A stretch of 64,000 nucleotides of DNA from Desulfocarbo sp964620595 (GTDB lineage: Bacteria > Desulfobacterota > Desulfarculia > Desulfarculales > Desulfarculaceae), in assembly GCA_964620595.1 (NCBI GenBank), contig CAZUHP010000003.1:62001-126000 (forward strand). Reading direction: 5' to 3'. The translations under genes were made by a program, and so were the position numbers. A model generated the notes under the pieces. It ran no database searches, was not told the DNA's origin, and was given only the letters and a program-made list of their open reading frames with translations. Below, piece by piece: positions 24,718 to 32,927 of the stretch (the stretch's first letter is position 1; each line of letters begins with the position of its first letter).

Positions 24718-26820
24718 TTGCTGAGTTCGTTTTTCAACCCCAAGGCCGTGGCCGTGGTGGGAGCCTCCTCCAAGCCCGGCAAGGTGGGTTATGACATATT
24801 GGACAACCTCCTGAAGTCCGGCTACCAGGGCGAGGTCCACCCGGTGAACCCCGGTGGCGGCGCCATCCTGGGCCGGCCGGTGTGCAAGTCGCTGGATGAT
24901 CTGCCGCCGGGGGTGGAACTGGGGGTGATCGCGGTGAAGGCCCCCCTGGTGTCCCAGGCGGTGCGCGGGCTGGCCGCCAAGGGCGTCATGGCCCAGGTGG
25001 TGGTTTCGGCCGGCTTCAAGGAGGTGGGCGGCGAGGGCCGGGTGCTGGAGCGCGAGCTGGCGCAGGCAGTGGCCGACACCGGGGTGCGCCTCATCGGGCC
25101 CAACTGCATCGGCATCATGGACACGGGCAGCGGCCTGAACGCCACCTTTGCCGCCGAGATGGCCAATAAGGGCCACATCGGCTTCTTCTCCCAGTCCGGC
25201 GCCATGTGCCTGGCCATATTGGACTGGGCCCTGGACAACGAGATAGGTTTCTCCAAGTTCGTCAGCCTGGGCAACAAGGTGGACATCACCGAGTCCGAGG
25301 TGCTGGAGCTTTTGGCCGAGGACCCGGAGACCAGGGTGATCATGGGCTACCTGGAGGCGGTGGAGGACGGCCGCCGCTTCATGGAGGTGGCCCGGGAGGT
25401 GACCCGTCACAAGCCGGTGGTGCTGGTCAAGAGCGGGGTGACCGCCGCCGGGGCCAAGGCGGCCTCCAGCCACACCGGAGCCCTGGCCGGGGCCGACGCG
25501 GCCTACTCGGCGGCCTTCCGGCAATGCGGCGTGCTCCGGGCCCACTCGGTGCGCGAGCTTTTCAACCTGGCCCAGGCCCTGGCCGAGCAACCCCTGCCTC
25601 GCGGGCCGGCCATGGCCATCGTCACCAACTCCGGCGGGCCGGGCATCATCTGCGCCGACGCGGTGGAAAAGGTGGGCATGCACCTGGCCGGGCTCAAGGC
25701 CGAGACCGTGGAGGAATTGCGCAGCTTCCTGCCGTCCATAGCCTCCTTCTACAACCCGGTGGATCTCACCGGCGGCGCCCCGGCCGAGATGTACGGCCGC
25801 ACCCTGAAGGTGGTGTGCCGGGACGACAACGTGGACGGGGTGGTGGTGATCATGACTCCCGCCGCCACGGTGGAGCCCATGGAGCTGGCCCGGCTCATCT
25901 GCCAGGTGGGGACCAACAAGCCCGTCTTCGCCGCGCTCATGGGCAGCCACTCGGTCAGCGAGAGCCGGATGTACTGCATGGGCCAGGGCATGCCGGCCTT
26001 TGACTTCCCCGAGGATGCGGTGCAGGCCATGCGCGGCATGCTCACCTACCACAACTGGGTGAACGCCAAGCCCCGCCGGCCCGAGATCGTGGAAGGTGAC
26101 CGGGACAAGGTGGCCCGCATAATCCAGACCCTGCGCCGGCAGGGACGCTTGCAGATGTCCGAGACCGAGGCCCAGGAGTGCTTCGCCGCCTACGGCATCC
26201 CCGTGGCCCGTTCCCTGCCTGCGGCCACCAGCCAGGAGGCGGTGGCCGCGGCCGAGGAGCTGGGCTGGCCGGTGGTCATGAAGATCGACTCGCCGGCCAT
26301 CGTGCACAAGTCCGACGTGGGCGGGGTCAGGGTGAACCTCGGCACCCCCCAGGAGGTGGCCGACGCCTTCCTGGAGATGACCAGCCAGGTGCACCGGCGC
26401 TTTCCCAACGCCTGGGTGCGCGGGGTGCTGGTCCAGGAGATGGTGCGGGGCGGCCGGGAGACCATCCTGGGCCTCAGCCATGACCCCCAGTTCGGGCCCC
26501 TGCTCATGTTCGGCCTGGGTGGCATCTACGTGGAGGTCCTGAAGGACGTGTCTTTCCGGGTGGGGCCCTTGAGCCTGGCCGACGCCGAGGAGATGGTGAA
26601 GGAGATACGCTCCTTCCCGCTCCTGCGCGGGGTGCGGGGCGAGCCCCCGGCGGACCTGGCCGCCCTGGCCCAGGCGCTTCTGGCGCTCTCCAGCCTGGCC
26701 CACGACTTCCCCGCCCTGGCCGAGGCTGATATCAACCCCATGCTGGCGCTCCCCAGGGGCGAAGGCGTGGTGGCGGTGGACGCGCGGATTTCTCTAAGCC
26801 CTCCGAAGGGAGACGAATAG
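24718..26820 (+). CDS. Acetate--CoA ligase (ADP-forming), fused alpha-beta
   Basis: 700 residues: CoA-binding domain (about 1-130, opening FFNPKAVAVVGASSKPGKVG), two CoA-ligase domains (about 150-450) and an ATP-grasp domain (about 470-690). Catalytic His252 sits in SSHTGALAGADAA. Converts acyl-CoA, ADP and Pi to acid, CoA and ATP, or the reverse; used by anaerobes to save ATP from acetyl-CoA or to activate acetate or other acids. Acyl specificity cannot be told. A TTG start is accepted because MLSSFFNPKAVAVVG matches the family start, with CGGAG upstream. Confidence 0.9.
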   Translation: MLSSFFNPKAVAVVGASSKPGKVGYDILDNLLKSGYQGEVHPVNPGGGAILGRPVCKSLDDLPPGVELGVIAVKAPLVSQAVRGLAAKGVMAQVVVSAGFKEVGGEGRVLERELAQAVADTGVRLIGPNCIGIMDTGSGLNATFAAEMANKGHIGFFSQSGAMCLAILDWALDNEIGFSKFVSLGNKVDITESEVLELLAEDPETRVIMGYLEAVEDGRRFMEVAREVTRHKPVVLVKSGVTAAGAKAASSHTGALAGADAAYSAAFRQCGVLRAHSVRELFNLAQALAEQPLPRGPAMAIVTNSGGPGIICADAVEKVGMHLAGLKAETVEELRSFLPSIASFYNPVDLTGGAPAEMYGRTLKVVCRDDNVDGVVVIMTPAATVEPMELARLICQVGTNKPVFAALMGSHSVSESRMYCMGQGMPAFDFPEDAVQAMRGMLTYHNWVNAKPRRPEIVEGDRDKVARIIQTLRRQGRLQMSETEAQECFAAYGIPVARSLPAATSQEAVAAAEELGWPVVMKIDSPAIVHKSDVGGVRVNLGTPQEVADAFLEMTSQVHRRFPNAWVRGVLVQEMVRGGRETILGLSHDPQFGPLLMFGLGGIYVEVLKDVSFRVGPLSLADAEEMVKEIRSFPLLRGVRGEPPADLAALAQALLALSSLAHDFPALAEADINPMLALPRGEGVVAVDARISLSPPKGDE

Positions 26821-26822
26821 AT

Positions 26823-27896
26823 ATGACCATGGTCTACCTGGGCTCGGTGCGAGCCTTTGCCGGCAAGAAGGTGGCAGCCCTGGGGCTGGGCCGGCGCTTG
26901 ATCGCCGACGGCTACAGCCTGGCCTTTTGCAAGCCCTATGGCGTGAACCCCCGGAAGGAGGGCGACGCCTATACCGACGGCGACGCCTGGATGATCAGCG
27001 AGGCCCTGGGGCTGGGACAGACCCCGGCGGACTGCTGCCCGGTGCTGCGTACCCAGGACCTCGTGACCGAGACCCTGCGCGGCCAGGGCGGCGATTTGAT
27101 GCCCAAGGTGGCGGAGCATTGCCGCCGGCTGGCCGCGGAGCGGGAGGTGCTCCTCATGGCCGGGGCCGGCACCCTGCGCTCGGGGGCCATGGTGGGGCTC
27201 TCCGGCTACAACTTGGTGCTGGAGCTGGGGGCCAAGGCGGTCATCGTGGAGCCCTATGAGAACGAGTTCTCCCTGGACGATCTCCTCTCGGCCGCCTACC
27301 GGCTGGGCGACAACCTGGCCGGCGTGATAATCAACAACCTGGACCAGGACCTGAGCGCCGCCCTGGACGAGCAGGTGGTGCCCTTCCTGGAAAACCACGG
27401 GGTGCCGGTCCTGGGCCGGCTGCCCCGGGACGAGCTGTTGGCCTCGGTTTCGGTGGGGGAGCTTTCCGAGCACCTGGGCGCCAAGGCGGTGTGCTGCCTC
27501 AAGCAGATGGACCGCTTGGTCAAGCGCTTTTTGATCGGCGCCATGCAGGTGGGCCACGCCCAGCGCTTCTTCGGCCACCAGCACGATTTCGCCTGCATCG
27601 TGGGCGGCGACCGGCCGGACATGCAGACCGCTGCCCTGGAAGGCGGCGCCGCCTGCCTGATCCTCACCGGCAACTTCTATCCCAACGACCTGCTCCTGGC
27701 CAAGGCGGAGGAGTCCGAGGTGCCGGTGCTGGTGGTGCGCCAGGACACCTACAGCGTGGCCCGTTCCCTGGAGGTGGTGCGCAACCGCGGGTCCCTGCGG
27801 GGCCCGGAGAAGCTCCGGCGGGCCATGGCCCTGGTGGCAGAGGGGGTGGATTTCGCCGCCCTGTACGAGCGCCTGGGGCTGAAGCCCAAGGCCTGA
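26823..27896 (+). CDS. BioD-like/DRTGG protein, Pta N-terminal type
   Basis: 357 residues resembling the N-terminal regulatory part of long phosphotransacetylases: a BioD-like P-loop NTPase fold (about 1-210) followed by a DRTGG domain (about 215-320, with GGDRPDMQTAALEGGAACLILTG). The P-loop is degenerate, AGKK in place of GKT. No catalytic Pta domain is present. It starts two bases after the acyl-CoA synthetase stop with GGGAG upstream, so it is probably a partner or regulator of that enzyme. Followed by a strong terminator. Confidence 0.75.
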   Translation: MTMVYLGSVRAFAGKKVAALGLGRRLIADGYSLAFCKPYGVNPRKEGDAYTDGDAWMISEALGLGQTPADCCPVLRTQDLVTETLRGQGGDLMPKVAEHCRRLAAEREVLLMAGAGTLRSGAMVGLSGYNLVLELGAKAVIVEPYENEFSLDDLLSAAYRLGDNLAGVIINNLDQDLSAALDEQVVPFLENHGVPVLGRLPRDELLASVSVGELSEHLGAKAVCCLKQMDRLVKRFLIGAMQVGHAQRFFGHQHDFACIVGGDRPDMQTAALEGGAACLILTGNFYPNDLLLAKAEESEVPVLVVRQDTYSVARSLEVVRNRGSLRGPEKLRRAMALVAEGVDFAALYERLGLKPKA

Positions 27897-27941
27897 GGCG
27901 CGGCTCCATGAAAATGCGCCGCCCCGGCGGGCGGCGCGTCC

Positions 27942-27968
27942 AGGGCTCCCCCGGGGGAGCCCTTTTTG
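27942..27968 (+). terminator. Strong intrinsic terminator of the acyl-CoA synthetase operon
   Basis: Perfect 11-bp arms (27942-27952 and 27953-27963, AGGGCTCCCCC and its complement) followed directly by TTTTTG. It separates the operon from the convergent TPR gene. Confidence 0.85.
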
Positions 27969-27969
27969 T

Positions 27970-29295
27970 TCAGACTTTTTTGGCGGCAAACGCCTCGGCC
28001 AGCTCTTCTTCCTCCACCGCCTGGTCCAGGTAGCCGTGGGTGCGCAGGATGCCGGCCAGGATGCGGCGGATCTCCGGGTCGCGGGGGGACAGGTTCACCG
28101 CCTTTCGGGCCTCGCCCACCGCCTCCAGCACCTCGCCGGCCTCGGACTGGAGTAGGGCCATCTCCAGGTGGGGTTCGGGTGCCAGGTGGTTCTGCTTCAT
28201 GGCTTGCTGCAACTGGTATATGGCCTCTTTCCGGTTTCCCTGGGCCCGCAGTACCATGCCCAGCACATAGGGCGCCCGCCAATCGTCGGGGTGTTCGCGG
28301 GCCAGCTTCTCGGCCTGCTGGCGGGCCTGCTCCGGGTTGCCGGCATCTATGAGCACCTTCACCAGGGTGGTGCAGGCCTCCAGGGGGTCCTTGTTCTGCT
28401 TGGCCTCCTCGATGAACTTGACCAGCTCGAAGTGGTGCTCGGACTTTTCCAGCTCCCCTGCCCGCTGGTAGGCCCGGCCCAGCAGGGTGTGGGCCCGGAT
28501 GTCGATGGAGTCCAGCTTCACCGCTTTTTCCAGGGCGGCGATGGCCTCCTCTATCCGGCGTTCCTCCAGCAGTATCTCGCCGTACAGGCGGTGCAGGCCG
28601 GCCTGCTCCTGGTAGTCGTGGAGACTGCGCTCCACCAGCATGAGCGCCTGGCTCCGCTGGCCGCTTGCCAGGAACTGGCGCACCGCCCGGTCCACCACCT
28701 CCGGGTTGCCGGGGTCCTGGGCCACGTCCCGCAAGGCCTGGGCCAGGGCCCCGACCTTGGCCGCCTGCTGGTTCCGCCTGGCCGCGCGCAGGTTCTTGGC
28801 CAGGGCCTCGTAGTGGGCCGCCTCCAAGGGCTCCTGTTGCACCAGCTCGGAAAGCACCTTGACCGCCTGGCTGTAGTTGCGGTTCTTGCTGAAGGCCTGG
28901 GCGGCCAGCTTGAGCACTTCCTTCTTGGTGGGGGCCAGCTTGAGGGCGTGTTCCAGGTGGAACGCGGCCCGCGAGTAGAGTTCCTTGTCCATGAGGGCGC
29001 TGGCCAGCTCCAGGCGGGCGTCCAGGTTGTCGGGGTCGTTCTCCAGCTTGGCCAGGGAGTCGGCGATGGTGGCCTCGCGGGTCGCCTCGGGCCTGAGGCC
29101 CATGGCGCGGTAGGCTTCGCTCAGGCCCCAATAGCCGTCGGGCCGGTCCGGCCATTCCCGCACCACCTCGCGATACAGGTTGAGCGCCGCCAAGTGGTTG
29201 CCCGTGGCCAACAGCCGTCTGCCTTCCAGCTCGTAGGCTTTCAGCTTGGAGCCGGTCAGCATGCTCCACAGCCAGAAACGGAAGCCCAAGCCCAT
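27970..29295 (-). CDS. Tetratricopeptide repeat protein
   Basis: 441 residues, almost all TPR-like helical hairpins (about ten or more; clear ones at LYREVVREWPDRPDGYWGLS, ALEKAVKLDSIDIRAHTLLG and YQLQQAMKQNHLAPEPHLEM). A short aromatic segment (LGFRFWLWSML) near the N terminus could anchor it to the membrane; no cleavable signal is clear. Likely a scaffold; partner unknown. ATG 29295 is preferred because AAGGGG lies eight bases before it; the GTG nine bases upstream would abut that site. Divergent from ispDF. Confidence 0.8.
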   Translation of the reverse strand: MGLGFRFWLWSMLTGSKLKAYELEGRRLLATGNHLAALNLYREVVREWPDRPDGYWGLSEAYRAMGLRPEATREATIADSLAKLENDPDNLDARLELASALMDKELYSRAAFHLEHALKLAPTKKEVLKLAAQAFSKNRNYSQAVKVLSELVQQEPLEAAHYEALAKNLRAARRNQQAAKVGALAQALRDVAQDPGNPEVVDRAVRQFLASGQRSQALMLVERSLHDYQEQAGLHRLYGEILLEERRIEEAIAALEKAVKLDSIDIRAHTLLGRAYQRAGELEKSEHHFELVKFIEEAKQNKDPLEACTTLVKVLIDAGNPEQARQQAEKLAREHPDDWRAPYVLGMVLRAQGNRKEAIYQLQQAMKQNHLAPEPHLEMALLQSEAGEVLEAVGEARKAVNLSPRDPEIRRILAGILRTHGYLDQAVEEEELAEAFAAKKV

Positions 29296-29330
29296 GGCAA
29301 ACACCCCTTGTTAAAAAAAACCCAGCGTAT

Positions 29331-29360
29331 ACTATAGCAAAAGGTTCAGCCTCCGGTCAG
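29331..29360 (-). promoter_or_regulatory. Candidate promoter of the TPR gene
   Basis: On the minus strand, CTGACC (29360-29355), 18 bases, TATAGT (29336-29331). Four and five of six consensus bases. Start near 29324 would give a leader of about 30 bases containing an A/T-rich run before the ribosome binding site. Confidence 0.4.
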
Positions 29361-29410
29361 GTTGCCTGGATTTTCGGCGTCTTTTGTCCTGGCGCCGGCA
29401 CCGGCTGGGG

Positions 29411-29439
29411 TTGCCGTGGAGTGCGCCGGGGTCTAGAAT
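29411..29439 (+). promoter_or_regulatory. Candidate ispDF promoter
   Basis: TTGCCG (29411-29416), exactly 17 bases, TAGAAT (29434-29439; five of six consensus bases). The -10 ends at the first base of dispersed leader repeat copy A, so the message would begin within that repeat. Confidence 0.55.
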
Positions 29440-29522
29440 TTTGGCTCTTTCGGCAAATGACGGGGCGTTGTCAGGAATCATCCCGGCCCGCCCCGGTCAA
29501 GGTCACGGCCCTGAAAGAGTGG
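29439..29522 (+). repeat. 84-bp dispersed leader repeat, copy A (before ispDF)
   Basis: Begins TTTTGGCTCTTTCGGC and aligns without gaps to the minus-strand segment 48482-48399: 67 of 84 bases identical by hand, and 28 of the first 29. It lies between the ispDF promoter and the ispDF start, 64 bases before the ATG. CTCTTTC (29446-29452) can pair with GAAAGAG (29513-29519) in this copy. The reading frame stays open in both copies (FWLFRQMTGR), but some changes are non-silent, so coding is unproven. Confidence 0.75.
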
Positions 29523-29586
29523 CTGTCGGCCAGGCAGTACCGGGTGAGCCATAATTTTTCCCTCAAGTCGAGCGAGGAGCCGCCGC

Positions 29587-30780
29587 ATGCAGGGCAAAGT
29601 CACGGCCGTGGTGCCGGCAGCGGGCAGCGGAAGCCGCATGGGCGGCGGCCGGGCCAAGCAGTTCCTCTCCCTGGGGGGGATGCCGCTTTTGAGCCGCACC
29701 TTGCTGGCCCTGGAGCAGGCCCAGGTGGTGGAGGAGGTGGTGGTGGCCGCGCCGCCGGGCGGCGAGGCCGAGCTTGGCGCCGCCTGCATCGAACCCTATG
29801 GTTTCCGCAAGGTCGCGGCGGTGGTGCCGGGCGGGGCCCAACGCCAGGACAGCGTGGCCGCCGGCCTGGCGGCAGCGGCCGAGCGGGGGGCGGAGTGGGT
29901 GCTGGTCCACGACGCGGCCCGGCCCCTGGTGCGGCCGGACCTGTTCTCCCGGGTGTTGGCCGCGGCCCGGGACACCGGCGCGGCGGTGGCCGCGGTGCCC
30001 AGCTTCGACACCGTGAAGGAGGCTGACCCGGAGGGCCTGGTGCGCCGCACCCTGGACCGCGGCAAGCTCTGGCTGGTGCAGACCCCCCAGGGTTTCCGGG
30101 TGGACCTCTTGCAAGAGGCCCTGGCCCGGGCCCGGGAGGAAGGCTACTACGCCACTGACGAGGCCGGGCTCATGGAGCGCCAGGGGCACGAGGTGAAGCT
30201 GGTCATGGGCGCGCGCGAGAATCTCAAGATAACCACCCCGGACGACCTGCGCCTGGCCCGGGGCTGGCTGCAGGCCGGCGCCGCACCCCTCAGGGTGGGC
30301 CAGGGGGTGGACGTGCACAAGCTGGTGCCCGGCCGGCCCTTGATCCTGGGCGGGGTGCGCATAGAGTACGAGCTGGGCCTGGCGGGCCATTCCGACGCGG
30401 ACGTGGTGACTCACGCCCTCATGGACGCGCTCTTGGCCGCGGCCGGGCTGGGCGACATCGGCGGCATGTTCCCGGACACGGACCCGGCCTATGCCGGGGC
30501 CGACAGCCTGGCGCTCTTGGACCAGGTGGTGGCGCGCCTGGCCCGGGAGGGCTGGCGACCCCGGCAGGCCAGCCTGACCTGCGTGGCCCAGCGGCCCCGG
30601 CTGGCGCCCTTTGCCGCGGCCATGCGGGCCAAGCTGGCCGCGCGCCTGGGCCTGGAACCAGGGGCGGTCAACCTGGCCGCCACCACCAGCGAGGGCCTGG
30701 GTTTCACCGGCCGGGGAGAGGGCATCGCCGCCCTGGCCACCGCGGTCATCGCCCCGCTGGCGGCCGGGGACGAGCAATAG
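29587..30780 (+). CDS. ispDF: Bifunctional IspD-IspF, MEP isoprenoid pathway
   Basis: 397-residue fusion of 2-C-methyl-D-erythritol 4-phosphate cytidylyltransferase (about 1-232; VPAAGSGSRMGGGRAKQF, VHDAARPLV, TPQGF) and 2-C-methyl-D-erythritol 2,4-cyclodiphosphate synthase (about 240-397; GVDVHKLVPGRPLILGGV, HSDADV, TTSEGLGFTGRGEG). It performs two non-consecutive steps of isoprenoid precursor synthesis; such fusions are known in alpha-, epsilon- and some deltaproteobacteria. GAGGAG precedes the ATG. It opens a run with cysS, a quinone reductase and uvrB. Confidence 0.95.
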   Translation: MQGKVTAVVPAAGSGSRMGGGRAKQFLSLGGMPLLSRTLLALEQAQVVEEVVVAAPPGGEAELGAACIEPYGFRKVAAVVPGGAQRQDSVAAGLAAAAERGAEWVLVHDAARPLVRPDLFSRVLAAARDTGAAVAAVPSFDTVKEADPEGLVRRTLDRGKLWLVQTPQGFRVDLLQEALARAREEGYYATDEAGLMERQGHEVKLVMGARENLKITTPDDLRLARGWLQAGAAPLRVGQGVDVHKLVPGRPLILGGVRIEYELGLAGHSDADVVTHALMDALLAAAGLGDIGGMFPDTDPAYAGADSLALLDQVVARLAREGWRPRQASLTCVAQRPRLAPFAAAMRAKLAARLGLEPGAVNLAATTSEGLGFTGRGEGIAALATAVIAPLAAGDEQ

Positions 30781-30828
30781 ATCACCCGCGCCCCTGGGGC
30801 GCGGACCATCATGAGGCAGGGAGAATCC

Positions 30829-32289
30829 ATGGCGCTCACGGTTTACAACTCCAAGACCCGCCGCAAGGAAGAATTTGAGCCCCGGGAGCCGGGCAAGGTG
30901 GGCATGTACGTGTGCGGGGTCACGGTCTACGACGACCCCCACGTGGGCCATGCCCGCTGCTACGTGGCCTTCGACGCCATCGTGCGCCACCTCAGGGCCC
31001 GGGGCTTCGAGGTCACCTACGTGCGCAACTTCACCGACGTGGACGACAAGATCATAAAGCGCGCGGCCGAGACGGGCACCTCCTGCCAGGACCTGGCCCA
31101 GCGCTACATAGAATCCTTCAGCCAGGACATGGCGGCCCTGGGCGTGCTGCCGGCGGACATCGAGCCCCGGGCCACCGGACACATGGCCGAGATCATCGCC
31201 ACCGTGCAGACCCTCATTGAAAAGGGCCACGCCTACGCGGTGGACGGCGACGTGTACTTCGCGGTGCGCAGCTTTCCCGGTTATGGCCGGCTCTCGGGCC
31301 GGGACGTGGACGAGCTGCGCTCCGGGGCCAGGGTGCAGGTGGACGAGCGCAAGAAGGACCCCCTGGACTTCGCCTTGTGGAAGTCCTCCAAGCCGGGCGA
31401 GCCCCGCTGGGACAGCCCCTGGGGACCGGGCCGGCCGGGCTGGCACATCGAGTGCTCGGTGATGAGCACCAAGTACCTGGGCGCCAGCTTCGACATCCAC
31501 GGCGGCGGCAAGGACCTCATCTTCCCCCACCACGAGAACGAGGTGGCCCAGGCCGAGGCGGCCACGGGCAAGCCCTTTGCCAAGTACTGGGTGCACAACG
31601 GCTTCGTGCGCATCAACCAGGAGAAGATGTCCAAGTCCCTGGGCAACTTCTTCACCATCAAGGAGATACTGGCCCAGACCCGGCCCGAGGCGCTGCGCCT
31701 CTTTCTGCTCTCCAAGCACTACCGCTCTCCCCTGGATTTCTCCGACCAGGCGCTCAAGGAGGCGGCCCAGGGCCTGGAACGGCTCTACACCGCCCTCTTG
31801 GCGGCGGACCAGGCCGCGGGGGGGACGAGGGGGACGGGGGTAGCCGACTCCCTGCCTCCCGCCGGGGACGCCCGCCTGGCCGAGATCACCGAATGCGTGC
31901 AGCGCTTCGAGGACGGCATGGACGACGACTTCAACACCGCCGCGGCCACCGGCGCCCTCTTTGGCCTGGCCCGGGCCATCAACCGCCTGGCCGGCGAGGA
32001 GCGCACCCCGGAGCGCGACGCCCTCCTGGCCCAGGCCGCGGCCCGGCTGCGCGAGCTGGGCAGCCGCCTGGGGCTCATGCAGCAGGACCCCCTGGAGTTC
32101 ATGCAGGGCGCCGGCGCCCCTGCCGGTGGCGGCCTGGACCCGGCCGAGATCGAGGCACTCATAGAGGAGCGCAACGCCGCCCGCAAGGCCAAGGACTTTG
32201 CCACCGCCGACCGGATACGCGACGAGCTGGCCGAAAAGGGCGTCATCCTGGAGGACACCCCCCAGGGCACCCGCTGGAAGCTGCAATGA
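30829..32289 (+). CDS. cysS: Cysteinyl-tRNA synthetase
   Basis: 486 residues. The HIGH motif appears as PHVGHAR after the zinc ligand in VCGVTVYDD; further zinc ligands are in HIECSVMS and FPHHENE; KMSKSLGN is intact. Charges tRNA-Cys. ATG 30829 is chosen over ATG 30811 because CAGGGAG lies seven bases before it. A Gly/Thr-rich insert (AAGGTRGTG, nucleotides about 31810-31850) between catalytic and anticodon domains is encoded by a G-rich run resembling the intergenic arrays. Overlaps the next gene by ATGA. Confidence 0.95.
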   Translation: MALTVYNSKTRRKEEFEPREPGKVGMYVCGVTVYDDPHVGHARCYVAFDAIVRHLRARGFEVTYVRNFTDVDDKIIKRAAETGTSCQDLAQRYIESFSQDMAALGVLPADIEPRATGHMAEIIATVQTLIEKGHAYAVDGDVYFAVRSFPGYGRLSGRDVDELRSGARVQVDERKKDPLDFALWKSSKPGEPRWDSPWGPGRPGWHIECSVMSTKYLGASFDIHGGGKDLIFPHHENEVAQAEAATGKPFAKYWVHNGFVRINQEKMSKSLGNFFTIKEILAQTRPEALRLFLLSKHYRSPLDFSDQALKEAAQGLERLYTALLAADQAAGGTRGTGVADSLPPAGDARLAEITECVQRFEDGMDDDFNTAAATGALFGLARAINRLAGEERTPERDALLAQAAARLRELGSRLGLMQQDPLEFMQGAGAPAGGGLDPAEIEALIEERNAARKAKDFATADRIRDELAEKGVILEDTPQGTRWKLQ

Positions 32290-32885
32290 ACCTGTTGGTG
32301 GTGCTGGCCCATCCCGATCCCCAGAGCTTCAACGCCGCCATCGCCCGCACCGCGGTGGAGGCCCTGGCGGAGTTGGGCCACCAGGTGGTGTTCCACGACC
32401 TCTACCGCGAGGGATTCGACCCCCTGCTGCCCGCGGCGGAGATACCCGAGGACGGGCCGCTGGACCCCCTGGTGGCCCGCCACTGCCGGGAGCTGGCCGC
32501 GGCCGAGGGCGTGGTGGTGGTGCATCCCAACTGGTGGGGTCAGCCCCCCGCTGTCTTGAAGGGCTGGGTGGACCGGGTGTTCCGGCCGGGAGTGGCCTAC
32601 CGCTTCCTGGAAGGCGACGGCGGCGAGGGGGTGCCCGAGGGGATGCTGCGGGCGCGGATGGCAGTGGTGTTCAACACCTCCAACACCTTCCCCCAACGGG
32701 AGCAGGAGGTCTTCGGCGATCCCCTGGAGACGCTTTGGCGCAAGTGCCTGTTCGAGTTCTGCGGGGTGCGGGGCTTTCACCGCCGCACCTTCAGCGTGAT
32801 CGCGGTGAGCAGCGCGGAGCAGCGCGGGCAGTGGCTGGCCGAGGTGCGCCGTACCATGCAGCGCCTCTTCCCGGCGGGGGCCTAG
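32286..32885 (+). CDS. NAD(P)H:quinone oxidoreductase, flavodoxin-like
   Basis: 199-residue flavodoxin-fold protein of the NQO1/MdaB/KefF type: LAHPDPQSFNAAIARTA at the start, HPNWWGQPPAVLKGWVDRVF in the flavin region. Probably reduces quinones with two electrons using NAD(P)H and bound FAD or FMN. Translationally coupled to cysS by a four-base overlap, although the functions are unrelated. No Kef transporter is adjacent. Confidence 0.85.
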   Translation: MNLLVVLAHPDPQSFNAAIARTAVEALAELGHQVVFHDLYREGFDPLLPAAEIPEDGPLDPLVARHCRELAAAEGVVVVHPNWWGQPPAVLKGWVDRVFRPGVAYRFLEGDGGEGVPEGMLRARMAVVFNTSNTFPQREQEVFGDPLETLWRKCLFEFCGVRGFHRRTFSVIAVSSAEQRGQWLAEVRRTMQRLFPAGA

Positions 32886-32927
32886 CCACTCCTTGCAATC
32901 CGTCCGCCCTTGTCCCGGGAGGGACCC

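Noticed and set aside
29421..30026. Open frame of about 200 codons covering leader repeat copy A and running into ispDF
   Set aside because: Its second half is out of frame with and inside ispDF; only the repeat portion resembles anything, namely the second copy of the repeat.
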